A stretch of DNA of 64,000 nt from Aeromicrobium endophyticum (GCF_003586285.1 NZ_QUBR01000001.1:1417363-1481362), one strand, 5' to 3'. Shown: positions 34,529-42,568, counted from the stretch's first letter. Notes: generated by a model not told the origin, from the letters alone. Made by a program: numbers and translations.

Positions 34529-35146
34529 GTGAAGCGTCAGTCGCTGGTCACAGGCGCCGTGGTCGTCGCCCTGGGTGGCGCGATGGCCTCGTGCAGCGGC
34601 GGCGGCAGCGACGACGAGCCCAAGCCCTCGCCGTCGAAGGCCGCACCCACGACGCCTGCGACCACGTCCGCGCCGGCTCCTGCCGCGGCGACGCAGCCGC
34701 CGGGCGCGAACGGCGTGACGTGGAAGATCCAGGACTGGCCGACCTACCAGAACGACGAGGCCGTGCTGGCGTGGACCACGGCCAACGAGACGCTGGCCGC
34801 GTCGATCAATGCCGGCAAGATCGTCGGCGGGCTCGAGCAGATGACGAGCAAGACCGTCCTGCGCAAGTACGTCAACGCGATCAACATCTCCAAGCAGAAG
34901 CAGTACCAGGCGGCGCCCGAGGGCGACGTGAAGGTCCAGTCGTCCGAGACCACCGGTGACCGCGCCACGCTGGTGATGTGCTCGTGGGCGCCCACCACGG
35001 CGATTCGAGACAAGAACAACAAGGTCGTCGGCGAGGGCGAGCAGATCTGGTTCAAGGAGAAGGCGATGCTGAGCAAGTCGTCCGGTCGATGGGTCCTCAA
35101 GACGACCGAGATCTCCGGCACGTGCCCGGGAGGTCCGCCCGCATGA
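34529..35146 (+). CDS. Tad-associated lipoprotein, paralogue 2
   Basis: 205 residues from GTG, with GGGGGGAG (34515-34522) as ribosome-binding site. Lipobox AMASCSG (Cys near 22), Pro/Ala/Thr linker, then a domain parallel to paralogue 1: PGANGVTWKIQDW, DEAVLAWT, LAASINAGK, LEQMTSKTVLRKY, GDVKVQSSETTGDRA, IWFKEKAMLSKSSGRWVL and a final GTCPGGPP. The two arose by tandem duplication and have diverged in surface residues. Unknown function; probably part of the pilus base or its cell-wall interface. Confidence 0.75.
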   Translation: MKRQSLVTGAVVVALGGAMASCSGGGSDDEPKPSPSKAAPTTPATTSAPAPAAATQPPGANGVTWKIQDWPTYQNDEAVLAWTTANETLAASINAGKIVGGLEQMTSKTVLRKYVNAINISKQKQYQAAPEGDVKVQSSETTGDRATLVMCSWAPTTAIRDKNNKVVGEGEQIWFKEKAMLSKSSGRWVLKTTEISGTCPGGPPA

Positions 35147-36219
35147 GCACCATCCGCACCACCGTGGGCACCGTCCTGACGGCGCTGGTCGTCAGCCTCG
35201 GCGTCGTCACCGTGTCGTCGGGGCCGGCGCAGGCCGACTGCCCGATCGCCGAGCCGAACTGCGGTGGCGGCGACGGCACCTCAGGCGACACCAACACCCT
35301 CAGCGACGGCACCAAGCAGGCCTCGTACCAGTCGCCGACCAAGTCGTGCTCGGTGTTCGCCAACGGCGCCGGCATGGGCATGTCGTGCGTGTCGGCGGGT
35401 GGCGGCGACGCCAAGACGCTGCGCGAGCGGTTCGGCGACCAGAAGCTGCAGCGGTGCCGCTACAGCGAGATCCCCCCGGCCATCCAGAAGCCCGAGAACC
35501 TGCGTCCCTCCGAGGGCCGCTACATGCTGATGACGTGCCTGGGCAACATCGACTTCGACACCTACACGGGCGGACGTGCCCGCACGCTCGAGCTGTCGAT
35601 CGTGTTCGTCGAGAACGGCACCGACATCGAGGACCGCCACAACGGCATCACCGACTTCCTCTGGAAGCAGTTCGGGTCGACCACGCAGATGCCGGTCCCG
35701 TTCATGCGGACGCGTCCCAACCCGACGCCGATCGTGGGCGTGCCGACCTTCTTCACCTTCCGCTGGCTCGACCCGGTCGACACCTCGGTCGTGGCGCAGG
35801 GTCCGTATGCCGCCAAGGCCGACGGCGGGCCGTTCCGGCGCATCGAGGTCGGCGGCGTCGTCATGGAGGCCCGCGCGACGTCCATCACGATCAACCCGAA
35901 CCAGCAAGGCATCCCCACCGCGGTGTGCGACCCGTCGACACCGTACGTCGAAGGCGCCTCGGCCAAGAACCAGCCCGAGGGCTCGTGCTTCATCACGTTC
36001 CCGAGGTCGTCGGCCTCGGCGCGCAAGCTCGCGACCAAGCCGATCCCCGAGAACGTCAAGGACGCCTTCTACGCCGACGTCACGATCGTGTGGCGCGTCA
36101 GCTACGGCGACGGCACGGCCATGCAGGACCTCGGGCAGGGCTTCACGATGCGTGCTCGTCAGGTGATCCCGGTCCAAGAGGTCCAGGCGCCCAACCAGCC
36201 GCCCGCCGTCATCTACTGA
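35143..36219 (+). CDS. Secreted hypothetical protein of the Tad cluster
   Basis: 358 residues. A Sec signal peptide (1-31, cleavage after AQA) precedes a Cys-containing N-terminus (DCPIAEPNCGGGD) and a beta-rich mature domain with further cysteines (KSCSVFA, MSCVSAGG, RCRYSE, TCLGN, VCDPST, SCFITF). The paired cysteines suggest disulfides. It overlaps the second lipoprotein gene by 4 bp and is followed 24 bp later by the LysM-BTAD gene. No family is recognised; a surface or pilus-associated role is inferred from context. Confidence 0.72.
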   Translation: MSTIRTTVGTVLTALVVSLGVVTVSSGPAQADCPIAEPNCGGGDGTSGDTNTLSDGTKQASYQSPTKSCSVFANGAGMGMSCVSAGGGDAKTLRERFGDQKLQRCRYSEIPPAIQKPENLRPSEGRYMLMTCLGNIDFDTYTGGRARTLELSIVFVENGTDIEDRHNGITDFLWKQFGSTTQMPVPFMRTRPNPTPIVGVPTFFTFRWLDPVDTSVVAQGPYAAKADGGPFRRIEVGGVVMEARATSITINPNQQGIPTAVCDPSTPYVEGASAKNQPEGSCFITFPRSSASARKLATKPIPENVKDAFYADVTIVWRVSYGDGTAMQDLGQGFTMRARQVIPVQEVQAPNQPPAVIY

Positions 36220-36243
36220 TCCTCTGATCCCCAGGAGCGCACG

Positions 36244-39036
36244 ATGCCCTCGACCATCGAGAGTTCTCCCGAGAACCGGCTGCCGGCCGTCGCCGAGCCC
36301 GAGAAGCGCTGGGCACTCGTGGCGCAGGGCGCGGCGGCCCTGGTCGGCACGATCGCGATCGTCGTCGGCGTCCCGATCGGCCTGCTGTCGGCGTTCGGCA
36401 CGCCGTGGCCCGACGAGAAGCCGTCGGCCGAGTGGCTGACCACGCCCACGACGGCCGAGACGGTGCTCGCGGTGCTGGCGGTCGTCGTGTGGCTCGCGTG
36501 GGCGCACTTCGTCGTGTGCCTGCTGGTCGAGGCCGTGGCCGAGCGCCGCAAGAGCGGCCTGGCCCCGCACGTCCCCGGTGGCGGCATCGGCACGCAGACG
36601 CTCGCCCGCCGCCTGATCTCGTCGATCGTGCTGCTCGCCGCGGTGACGTCGGTCGGCATGTCGTCGGCCAACGCGGTCACGGCGTCGGCCGACGAGACGG
36701 TGCAGGCGGCGCCGACGAGCCAGGTGGTGACCAGCACGGTCTCGCAGGTCGTCATGCCCGCCGAGCTGCCCGACGGCACGCTGCCGGCGGTCGGCGACCT
36801 CGAGCGGGCCACCGACACCGACGTGGCCACGGGCGTCACGACCTACTACGACGTCAAGCCTCCCAACGGGCGTCACTACGACACGTTGTGGGACATCGCC
36901 GACCGCTACCTCGGCGACGGTCGCCGCTACCAGGAGATCTGGGACCTCAACAAGGGTGTCGAGCAGCCCGACGGACGCGTGCTGCAGAAGGCCGACCTGA
37001 TCCACCCCGGCTGGGTCATGAAGCTGCCCAACGACGCGAAGGGCCCGGGCCTGAAGGTCGTCGACCACGCCACGGTCGCCGAGGTGCCCGTGCAGACGCC
37101 CGCGCCCGCTAGCCAGACCGGCGCCACGGCGCAGAGCGCCTCTGCCGACGCGGGCGCCGCGGCTCAGGCCGACGGCGGGGGCCTGCAGGTCGACGGTGCC
37201 TGGACGCCGTTCTTCGGCGTCGCCGGCGGTCTCGTGCTCGCCGGAGCCTTCCTGGGCCTGCGCCGCCGCCGCGCGTCGGCCACGGCCGGCGAGTGGTGGG
37301 CCACCCGCGACCCGTCCGGCACCGATCCGCACGATCCGGTGCCCACGCCGCCCACCCCCGGCAGCCGGTTGCGCGACGAGGCCGACGTCACGACGGCCAG
37401 CTGGCTCGATCGCGCCGTGCGCTCGCTCAACTCCCGGCCCGGGTTCGCCGCGCCGGCACGGGCATCGCTGTCCGAGCAGGGGCTCGCGATGGTCTTCGAC
37501 GAAGCTCCGACGGTCGAGCCGCCCGACGGCTGGACGTCCAGCGGGTCCGTGTGGTCGCTCCAGCGTGACGCCGTCGTCGGCGGCAACGGTCTGTCGCCGC
37601 TGCCGGGTCTGGTGAGCATCGGGCGCCGCGACGACGGCACGGTCTTCCTGCTCGACACCGAGTCGGTCGACGGGGTCATCGCCCTCGACGGCGACGGCGA
37701 CGTCGCGCGCGGCCTGGCGCTCAGCATGGCCGTCGACGCAGCGACCCACCCGTGGGCCGACGACCGCGCGGTCACCCTGGTCGGCTTCGCCGACGACCTG
37801 TCGCACGTCGGATCGGGCAGCATCCGCCACGCCGACGACGTCGGTCGCGTGCTCGAGGGCCTCGACAACGTCGCCCGGTACCAGCGCGCGGCCTGCCGCG
37901 ACGCAGGTGCCGACTCGGCTCGCGCGGCGCGGGCCAGCCACCCCGACGCGATCGACTGGAGCTACCAGCTCATCGTGTGCTCGGGCTCGCCGAGCCCCGA
38001 CGAGCTGGCGCGACTCGACGAGCTGGCCGCCGACCCGACCGTCGCCCTGGGCGTCGTCATCGTCGGCTCGACCGCCACCAGCGGTCTGCGCCTGACCAGC
38101 CGGCCCGACGGGCGTGTCTCGTCGCCCATGGCCGGCATCGACGTCACGGCGCAGGTGCTCACGGTCGACGCCGTGCACGGGCTCGTCGCCCTGCACGAGC
38201 CGGCGGCCGGGTCGCAGCGCGTCAGCATGGACCAGCTGGTCGACGCCTTGGTCGCCGAGCACCGGGTGGCCGCCGAGCACGAGTCGGTCGCACGCGTTCG
38301 CATCCTCGGGCCCGTCGAGGTGTCCGCGCCCGGCGAGGTCGATCCCGGCCGCCGCGAGCTGCTCACCGAGCTGGCGTGCTTCCTGGCGATCCACCCCACC
38401 GGCGTCCACGCCAACCGCATCAGCGCGGCGCTGTGGCCCCGCGGCGTCGAGCCCGAGGTGCGCGACACCGCGCTGGCCCAGCTGTCCACCTGGCTCGGCA
38501 GCACCTCGGACGGCGAGCCGGTGCTGCAGCACGAGCTCGGCATCTGGGCGTTCGCGGCCGGCGCGGTCGACCTCGACTGGACGTCGTTCCGCGATGCGCT
38601 CAACCGGGCCAGCGACGACGGGGCTCGCCGCGCGACGCACCTGCGCGCGGCCCTCGACCTGGTCGAGGGGCCGGCCTTCGACGGCATCCCGTCCGACCGG
38701 TACGGCTGGCTGGCGGCGACGACGCTCGAGTCCGACATCGCGATGGCCGTCAACCTCACGGTGCTGGCGGCGGCCGAGGCCGCGGCCGTGCGCGACGATG
38801 AGGACGCCGCGCGCGCGGCGCTGGCCCAGGGTCTGCGCATGGCGCCGGCCAGCGAGGAGCTGTGGCGCTCGCGGCTGCGGCTGGAGTCGCACGTCGGCTC
38901 GCGCGACGACCTCGAGCAGGCCGTCAGCGACATGTACGCGGCCATCGCCGAGCACGGCTCGCCGATCGGATCGGCCGCCGAGACCGATGCGCTGGTCGAC
39001 GAGCTGCTGCCGGGCTACCGCACCCGGGTCGCCTGA
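36244..39036 (+). CDS. Membrane-anchored LysM and BTAD-domain protein
   Basis: 930 residues. Hydrophobic helices at about 24-51, 72-97 and 124-144, an outside region with a LysM-like domain (about 201-262, DTLWDIADRYLGDGRRYQEI), then a fourth helix at 320-339 followed by RRRR. From 345 the protein is cytosolic: a middle region (345-680) and a C-terminal winged-helix plus BTAD domain (about 685-925, LACFLAIHPTGVHANRISAA and LRAALDLVEGPAFDGIPSDRYGW), as in SARP regulators. It would link a peptidoglycan-facing sensor to a DNA-binding-like output. AGGAG precedes the ATG. Last gene of the Tad block. Confidence 0.83.
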   Translation: MPSTIESSPENRLPAVAEPEKRWALVAQGAAALVGTIAIVVGVPIGLLSAFGTPWPDEKPSAEWLTTPTTAETVLAVLAVVVWLAWAHFVVCLLVEAVAERRKSGLAPHVPGGGIGTQTLARRLISSIVLLAAVTSVGMSSANAVTASADETVQAAPTSQVVTSTVSQVVMPAELPDGTLPAVGDLERATDTDVATGVTTYYDVKPPNGRHYDTLWDIADRYLGDGRRYQEIWDLNKGVEQPDGRVLQKADLIHPGWVMKLPNDAKGPGLKVVDHATVAEVPVQTPAPASQTGATAQSASADAGAAAQADGGGLQVDGAWTPFFGVAGGLVLAGAFLGLRRRRASATAGEWWATRDPSGTDPHDPVPTPPTPGSRLRDEADVTTASWLDRAVRSLNSRPGFAAPARASLSEQGLAMVFDEAPTVEPPDGWTSSGSVWSLQRDAVVGGNGLSPLPGLVSIGRRDDGTVFLLDTESVDGVIALDGDGDVARGLALSMAVDAATHPWADDRAVTLVGFADDLSHVGSGSIRHADDVGRVLEGLDNVARYQRAACRDAGADSARAARASHPDAIDWSYQLIVCSGSPSPDELARLDELAADPTVALGVVIVGSTATSGLRLTSRPDGRVSSPMAGIDVTAQVLTVDAVHGLVALHEPAAGSQRVSMDQLVDALVAEHRVAAEHESVARVRILGPVEVSAPGEVDPGRRELLTELACFLAIHPTGVHANRISAALWPRGVEPEVRDTALAQLSTWLGSTSDGEPVLQHELGIWAFAAGAVDLDWTSFRDALNRASDDGARRATHLRAALDLVEGPAFDGIPSDRYGWLAATTLESDIAMAVNLTVLAAAEAAAVRDDEDAARAALAQGLRMAPASEELWRSRLRLESHVGSRDDLEQAVSDMYAAIAEHGSPIGSAAETDALVDELLPGYRTRVA

Positions 39037-39047
39037 CCGGCAGGCTC

Positions 39048-39096
39048 CACACGCACGAGGCCCCCGCGACATCGTCGCGGAGGCCTCGTGCGTGTG
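39048..39096. terminator. Strong bidirectional terminator closing the Tad block
   Basis: 15-bp perfect outer stem (39048-39062 with 39082-39096, CACACGCACGAGGCC) continued by a 7-bp inner stem and ATC loop after one mismatch. It separates the convergent LysM-BTAD and 43-aa genes. Confidence 0.85.
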
Positions 39097-39100
39097 CGGG

Positions 39101-39232
39101 TCAGCGGATGCTGAACATGTTCGGGTAGGTGCGCGTCGGCACGGCGCCGTGGCCGTCCGTGGCGACGAGGCGGACCGTCTTGACGACGCCGACGACCGAG
39201 ACCGCACCGATGAGGATTCCGAGGACGAGCAT
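39101..39232 (-). CDS. 43-residue membrane protein
   Basis: Begins MLVLGILIGAVSVVGVVKTV and ends MFSIR: one helix of about 19 residues followed by a short basic/polar tail (RLVATDGHGAVPTRTYPN). An AAGGAGG ribosome-binding site (39239-39245) sits 6 nt before the ATG, the best in this neighbourhood, and the stop lies 5 bp from a strong terminator, so it is very probably expressed. It is divergent from the LysR gene, which commonly regulates such a neighbour. I recognise no family. Confidence 0.72.
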   Translation of the reverse strand: MLVLGILIGAVSVVGVVKTVRLVATDGHGAVPTRTYPNMFSIR

Positions 39233-39321
39233 GGGGGCCTCCTTGAAGGCTGTCTGTGCGAGCCGGGGTAGCTCGTACATCCAGTGTGGGTCTGTGGAAC
39301 GTCAAGGACAAGCCAACATTG

Positions 39322-39350
39322 CTACACGTAACATGTAGTGTTGCTACATG
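39322..39350 (+). promoter_or_regulatory. LysR-type operator overlapping the regulator's own start
   Basis: CATGTAG (39332-39338), 5 bp, CTACATG (39344-39350) is a perfect palindrome of the T-N11-A type that includes the ATG. A third half-site CTACACG lies at 39322-39328. The -10 TAGTGT (39336-39341) is inside the palindrome and ends 6 nt before the ATG. Binding here would repress the regulator gene. Confidence 0.6.
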
Positions 39351-40265
39351 GACGTCAATCGGCTCGCACTGCTGCGGGAGCTGGCCGAACGAGGCACGGT
39401 CGGAGCGGTCGCCGACGCGATGAAGGTCACACCCTCAGCGGTGTCGCAGCAGCTCAAGGTGCTCGAGCGCGAGGCCGGGTACACGCTGGTCGCCCCGGCC
39501 GGCCGAGGCGTCGAGCTGACCGTCGCAGGTCGCGCGCTCGCGCAGGCCGCCACCGAGATCGCGGTCGCGATCGAGAAGGCCGAGGGTCGGTGGCGCGAGT
39601 ACATGGAGCGTCCGGCCGGCCAGGTACGGCTCGCCACGTTCCCCACCGGCGGCGAGATGCTGCTGCCGGGAACGCTCACGCGCATGGCCGGAACCCCCGA
39701 GGTCGAGCTGCTGTGCTCGGACGAGGACGGCGTGACGGTCGACTTCGCCGACCTCACGCCCGACCACGACGTCGTCATCGCCGACTCGCCGACGACCAAC
39801 GCGTCGTGGCACGAGCGGGGGCTGCAGGTCGTCCCGCTCATGAGCGAGCCGCTCGACGTGGCCCTGCCGGAGGGGCATCCGCTGGCCCGCAAGGCGAGCC
39901 TCTCGCCGCGCGACGTCGTCAGCGAGACGTGGATCGGCGTGCCGCACGACTACCCGTTCGACCGGGTGCTCAGCCAGGTCGTGGCCGCGACCGGCGAGCC
40001 GGTGCGCATCGCACAGCGCATCTCCGACAACGGCATCGTCGAGGCGCTGGTGGCGGCGGGTCACGGCATCGCGATCCTGCCCCGGTTCACGACCCGTGAG
40101 CACGGCAACGGCCTGGTCACCCGACCACTGGTCGGCATCCGGGCCAAGCGCGACATCGCGGCCCTGCTGCGTCCCGACCGGTTCGAGCGGCCGTCGGTCC
40201 GCCTGGTCGTCCAGGCCCTGCGCGACGAGGCCCGGGCCGTCGCCGACGCGCACCACGCGATCTGA
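39348..40265 (+). CDS. LysR-family transcriptional regulator
   Basis: 305 residues. N-terminal winged helix with LRELAERGTVGAVADAMKVT and SAVSQQLKVLEREAG (about 8-48), followed by a periplasmic-binding-like effector domain (from 88). Typical LTTR length. No ribosome-binding site is possible since the operator and -10 run up to the ATG, so the mRNA is leaderless. It is divergent from the 43-aa membrane protein, its most probable target together with itself. The effector is unknown. Confidence 0.88.
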   Translation: MDVNRLALLRELAERGTVGAVADAMKVTPSAVSQQLKVLEREAGYTLVAPAGRGVELTVAGRALAQAATEIAVAIEKAEGRWREYMERPAGQVRLATFPTGGEMLLPGTLTRMAGTPEVELLCSDEDGVTVDFADLTPDHDVVIADSPTTNASWHERGLQVVPLMSEPLDVALPEGHPLARKASLSPRDVVSETWIGVPHDYPFDRVLSQVVAATGEPVRIAQRISDNGIVEALVAAGHGIAILPRFTTREHGNGLVTRPLVGIRAKRDIAALLRPDRFERPSVRLVVQALRDEARAVADAHHAI

Positions 40266-40306
40266 CTCCGTCCTCCGTCTGGGGGCAGGGTCGTCCGGAC
40301 GCAGCG

Positions 40307-40337
40307 CGGTGGGCGCCCCCCGAGGAGGCGCCCACCG
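40307..40337. terminator. Terminator after LysR gene
   Basis: 11-bp perfect stem CGGTGGGCGCC (40307-40317) with GGCGCCCACCG (40327-40337), 9-nt loop, between two convergent genes. Confidence 0.7.
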
Positions 40338-40377
40338 TGTCGTGCTCCTCACCCAACCGGCAAGGGGTCTGGTGGTG

Positions 40378-41067
40378 TCAGCTGGCCGGCGTCGTGTTGA
40401 CGGTGATCTTGGCGACGCCCACGAGGAGCTGGTCGGTGACGGCGTCGGTCTTGAACGTGTCGTTCAGCAGGCTGGCCGCGACGGGGCTGATGTAGACCTT
40501 GGTGCCCTCGAGGATCGCGGTGTCACCCTCGGTCTGCAGCGGCTTCAGCGTCGCACCGCGCAGCTGGAAGATGAACGCCGAGGTGACGGCGGTCTTGCCG
40601 TTGACGGCCACGTCGCCGTAGACACGCGAGGCGCCCGGGTCGACGTTCAGGTTGGTGATCTCGACCTTGGTGCCGCCGGCCTCGAGCGAGAAGCCCGAGC
40701 CCTCGTGCTGGATCTGGCCGATGACGTACGGCTTGGCGGTGCCCGGCTTGAAGTAGGTGACGTTGCCGCCGGTGATCGGGAAGACGAGCGAGCCGTCCGT
40801 GAGCTTGCCTTCGCCGACGACGCCGGGCGTCAGGCCGAGGGTTTTGAGGGCGTCGGCGAAGCCGGCGTCGAGCTTGACGGCGGTGTCCTCGCCCGAGAGG
40901 GCGTTGATCCGGGCGACGGGCTTGGCGATGGCGGTCTTGGACTCGCTGGACGACGAGCTGGCCGAGTCGGACGAGTCCGACGACGAGCAGGCGGCGAGCG
41001 GCATGGCGGCCACGGCGGCGAGGGCGATACCGGCGAAGGTCTTCTTGTACGAGCGAATGGTGCTCAT
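40378..41067 (-). CDS. Cell-surface lipoprotein (hypothetical, HtaA-like beta domain possible)
   Basis: 229 residues. Signal peptide with lipobox PLAAC (Cys27), a Ser/Asp-rich linker (28-44) and a beta-rich domain of about 185 residues (ARINALSGEDTAVKLDAGFA, then GSLVFPITGGNVTYFKPGT and ASRVYGDVAVNG). The order 'variable, F.I.GG.v' and 'G.i.H.g.G..l' recalls HtaA-like surface domains, but I cannot confirm it. AAGGA lies about 10 nt before the ATG. Monocistronic and convergent with LysR. Confidence 0.7.
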   Translation of the reverse strand: MSTIRSYKKTFAGIALAAVAAMPLAACSSSDSSDSASSSSSESKTAIAKPVARINALSGEDTAVKLDAGFADALKTLGLTPGVVGEGKLTDGSLVFPITGGNVTYFKPGTAKPYVIGQIQHEGSGFSLEAGGTKVEITNLNVDPGASRVYGDVAVNGKTAVTSAFIFQLRGATLKPLQTEGDTAILEGTKVYISPVAASLLNDTFKTDAVTDQLLVGVAKITVNTTPAS

Positions 41068-41253
41068 GTGATCCACATCCTTGGGGTTGTCGTGCTGGTG
41101 AAGTTTGGGGGGTGCTTCCACCAGTACTTCGGCACCCGGGTGGGGGTGGATGGGTGGGGGTGGTGGCTGCGGCCTGCTTGGCGGGCGGATAACCCCTGCG
41201 ATTGCAGGCGAAAAAACGATCTCAGAAAGATGCCGGACGAGGCCGTTCATCCG

Positions 41254-41259
41254 TACGAT
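41254..41259 (+). promoter_or_regulatory. -10 element of DUF1801 gene
   Basis: TACGAT, 6 nt before the ATG at 41266. It decides the start in favour of 41266 over the in-frame ATG at 41230. Confidence 0.4.
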
Positions 41260-41265
41260 GGGCTC

Positions 41266-41607
41266 ATGACGACCGACTGGCGCACCGACACCGTCGACAC
41301 GCTTCGCACGCTCGTGACCCGCGCCGAGCCGGACGTCGTCGAGGAGGTCAAGTGGCGCAAGCCGACCAACCCCGACGGCGTCCCGACCTTCTCGTCGTCG
41401 GGGCTCGTGTGCACGCTCGAGACCTACAAGGACAAGGTCAAGGTCACCTTCGCGAAGGGCGCGTCGCTGCCCGATCCCACGGGACTCTTCAACGCCAGTC
41501 TCGACGCCGGCACCCGCCGCGCCATCGACGTCCGCGAGGGTGAGTCGGTCGACGGCGACGCATTCGTCGAGCTCGTGCGTGCCGCCGTTGCGCTCAACCG
41601 CGGCTAG
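41266..41607 (+). CDS. DUF1801 / YdhG-like small protein
   Basis: 113 residues. The pattern DTLRTLVTRAEPDVVEEVKW, then VCTLETYKDKVKVTFAKGASLPDP and a closing RRAIDVREGESVDGDAFVEL fits DUF1801 (YdhG/YjbR/CyaY-like fold). Function unknown for the family. An in-frame ATG at 41230 would add 12 residues, but a -10 hexamer lies between the two starts and favours the shorter form. Confidence 0.75.
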   Translation: MTTDWRTDTVDTLRTLVTRAEPDVVEEVKWRKPTNPDGVPTFSSSGLVCTLETYKDKVKVTFAKGASLPDPTGLFNASLDAGTRRAIDVREGESVDGDAFVELVRAAVALNRG

Positions 41608-41625
41608 ATACGGAGCGGGCCGCCG

Positions 41626-41769
41626 TCACACCAGCGCCCGCATGACGACGGCCAGCCCGGAGGCGAGGCCGACCGCGGCGGCGACCAGGGGGAGTCCTCC
41701 GGTCCGTTCGAGGAGGTCGAGCCAGGGGTGGGCCGCTCGTGGGGCGTGGTGGTGGCGGAGCGTCGTCAT
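41626..41769 (-). CDS. 47-residue membrane protein (hypothetical)
   Basis: Starts MTTLRHHHAPRAAHPW and holds one hydrophobic helix near the C-terminus (LPLVAAAVGLASGLAVVM). It begins 8 bp after the stop of the SAV_915-like gene and would be translated by coupling, as there is no ribosome-binding site. The pairing of a small soluble and a small membrane protein is plausible, but evidence is limited. Confidence 0.45.
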   Translation of the reverse strand: MTTLRHHHAPRAAHPWLDLLERTGGLPLVAAAVGLASGLAVVMRALV

Positions 41770-41777
41770 GGTGCCGG

Positions 41778-42050
41778 TCACGCGCAGATCGGACGGTCGG
41801 GCGCGCTGCTGCACAGATCGGCCACGATGAGCTGCGGATCGACCTGGATCGTCCGGATGCCCAGCGGCGACAGCAGCGCGTTCAGGGCGCCCTCGCTCAG
41901 GCGCACCCACTCGCGGTTCGGCTGCACGGCCTCGAGCGCGGCGATCGAGCTGTACGCGATGCCGACCCGTGTGCCGTTGCGCTGACGAGCCGTCATGGGA
42001 GTCAGGGTGCCGAACGGCGAGTGGCGGACGGGGACGACCAGGGTGTCCAT
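41778..42050 (-). CDS. SAV_915-family small protein
   Basis: 90 residues. MDTLVVPVRHSPFGTLTP, then RVGIAYSSIAALEAVQPNREWVRLSEGALN and LLSPLGIRTIQVDPQLI: this matches the actinobacterial SAV_915-type proteins, which have an SseB-N-like alpha/beta fold and no known activity. A GAAGGAG site lies about 9 nt upstream. Two cysteines sit at the very C-terminus (DLCSS and PICA). Confidence 0.65.
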   Translation of the reverse strand: MDTLVVPVRHSPFGTLTPMTARQRNGTRVGIAYSSIAALEAVQPNREWVRLSEGALNALLSPLGIRTIQVDPQLIVADLCSSAPDRPICA

Positions 42051-42173
42051 GGGATGGTGCTCCTTCGTGGGTGATGTGCTGACATCACGAACGTAGGACC
42101 GTGCTGGGCTGCTGGGAACGGGCTTGACGGCATCTTGACGTGCCCTTGACGGCCTCGCTGCGCGGGCCTCTCT

Positions 42174-42399
42174 GCGCTCGGAGCCGATGACGGGATCCCT
42201 TGGCGGGCGCGGCCTGCTGGCGGCTTCGCCGCGACGGAGGCCCCGCGGGGAGGGGCCCTCTCGATTCCCGTCACCGGCGCCTCGCTGTGCTCGGAGCCGA
42301 TGACGGGATCCCTTGGCGGGCGGCGCCTGCTGGCGGCTTCGCCGCGACGGAGGCCCCGCGGGGAGGGGCCCACTCGATTCCCGTCATCGGGCGGGACGC
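42174..42399. repeat. 113-bp tandem repeat bearing copies of the tRNA-Gly 3' end
   Basis: The only gene-free stretch over 300 bp (42051-42413) holds two near-identical 113-bp units (GAGCCGATGACGGGATCC at 42181 and at 42295). Each unit starts with the plus-strand form of the tRNA 3' end and ends with its inverted copy (TCGATTCCCGTCACCGG at 42261, TCGATTCCCGTCATCGG at 42374). Between them are small hairpins (GCGGCTTCGCCGC and GGCCCC/GGGGCC). A third GAGCCGATGACGGGA at 42413 is the tRNA itself. Confidence 0.85.
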
Positions 42400-42413
42400 G
42401 CTTCGCGCGTGAG

Positions 42414-42484
42414 AGCCGATGACGGGAATCGAACCCGCATATCTTGCTTGGGAAGCAAGCGCTCTACCACTGAGCTACATCGGC
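42414..42484 (-). tRNA. tRNA-Gly (anticodon CCC)
   Basis: Full cloverleaf on the minus strand: acceptor GCCGATG/CATCGGC, D stem GCTC/GAGC, anticodon stem CTTGC/GCAAG with loop TTCCCAA (anticodon CCC), T arm GCGGG-TTCGATT-CCCGT. The discriminator is T and no CCA is encoded. 71 nt. A TAGACT hexamer at 42514-42509 could be its -10. Confidence 0.95.
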
Positions 42485-42508
42485 GCGACGTCCTTCGACG
42501 TCATGGGC

Positions 42509-42514
42509 AGTCTA
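42509..42514 (-). promoter_or_regulatory. Candidate -10 of tRNA-Gly
   Basis: TAGACT on the minus strand, 24 nt before the tRNA 5' end. Confidence 0.35.
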
Positions 42515-42568
42515 GCCAGTCCGGGAGGGCGCACGGATGCGTGGTTCGCGGGGTGACGGCTCAGGTGC

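Noticed and set aside
42174..42399. Repeats near tRNA-Gly as a CRISPR array
   Set aside because: Two units only, with continuous homology and tRNA-derived ends; no spacer pattern.
42174..42399. Extra tRNA genes in the repeats
   Set aside because: Only the T-arm/acceptor 3' part is copied; no anticodon arm or D arm is present.
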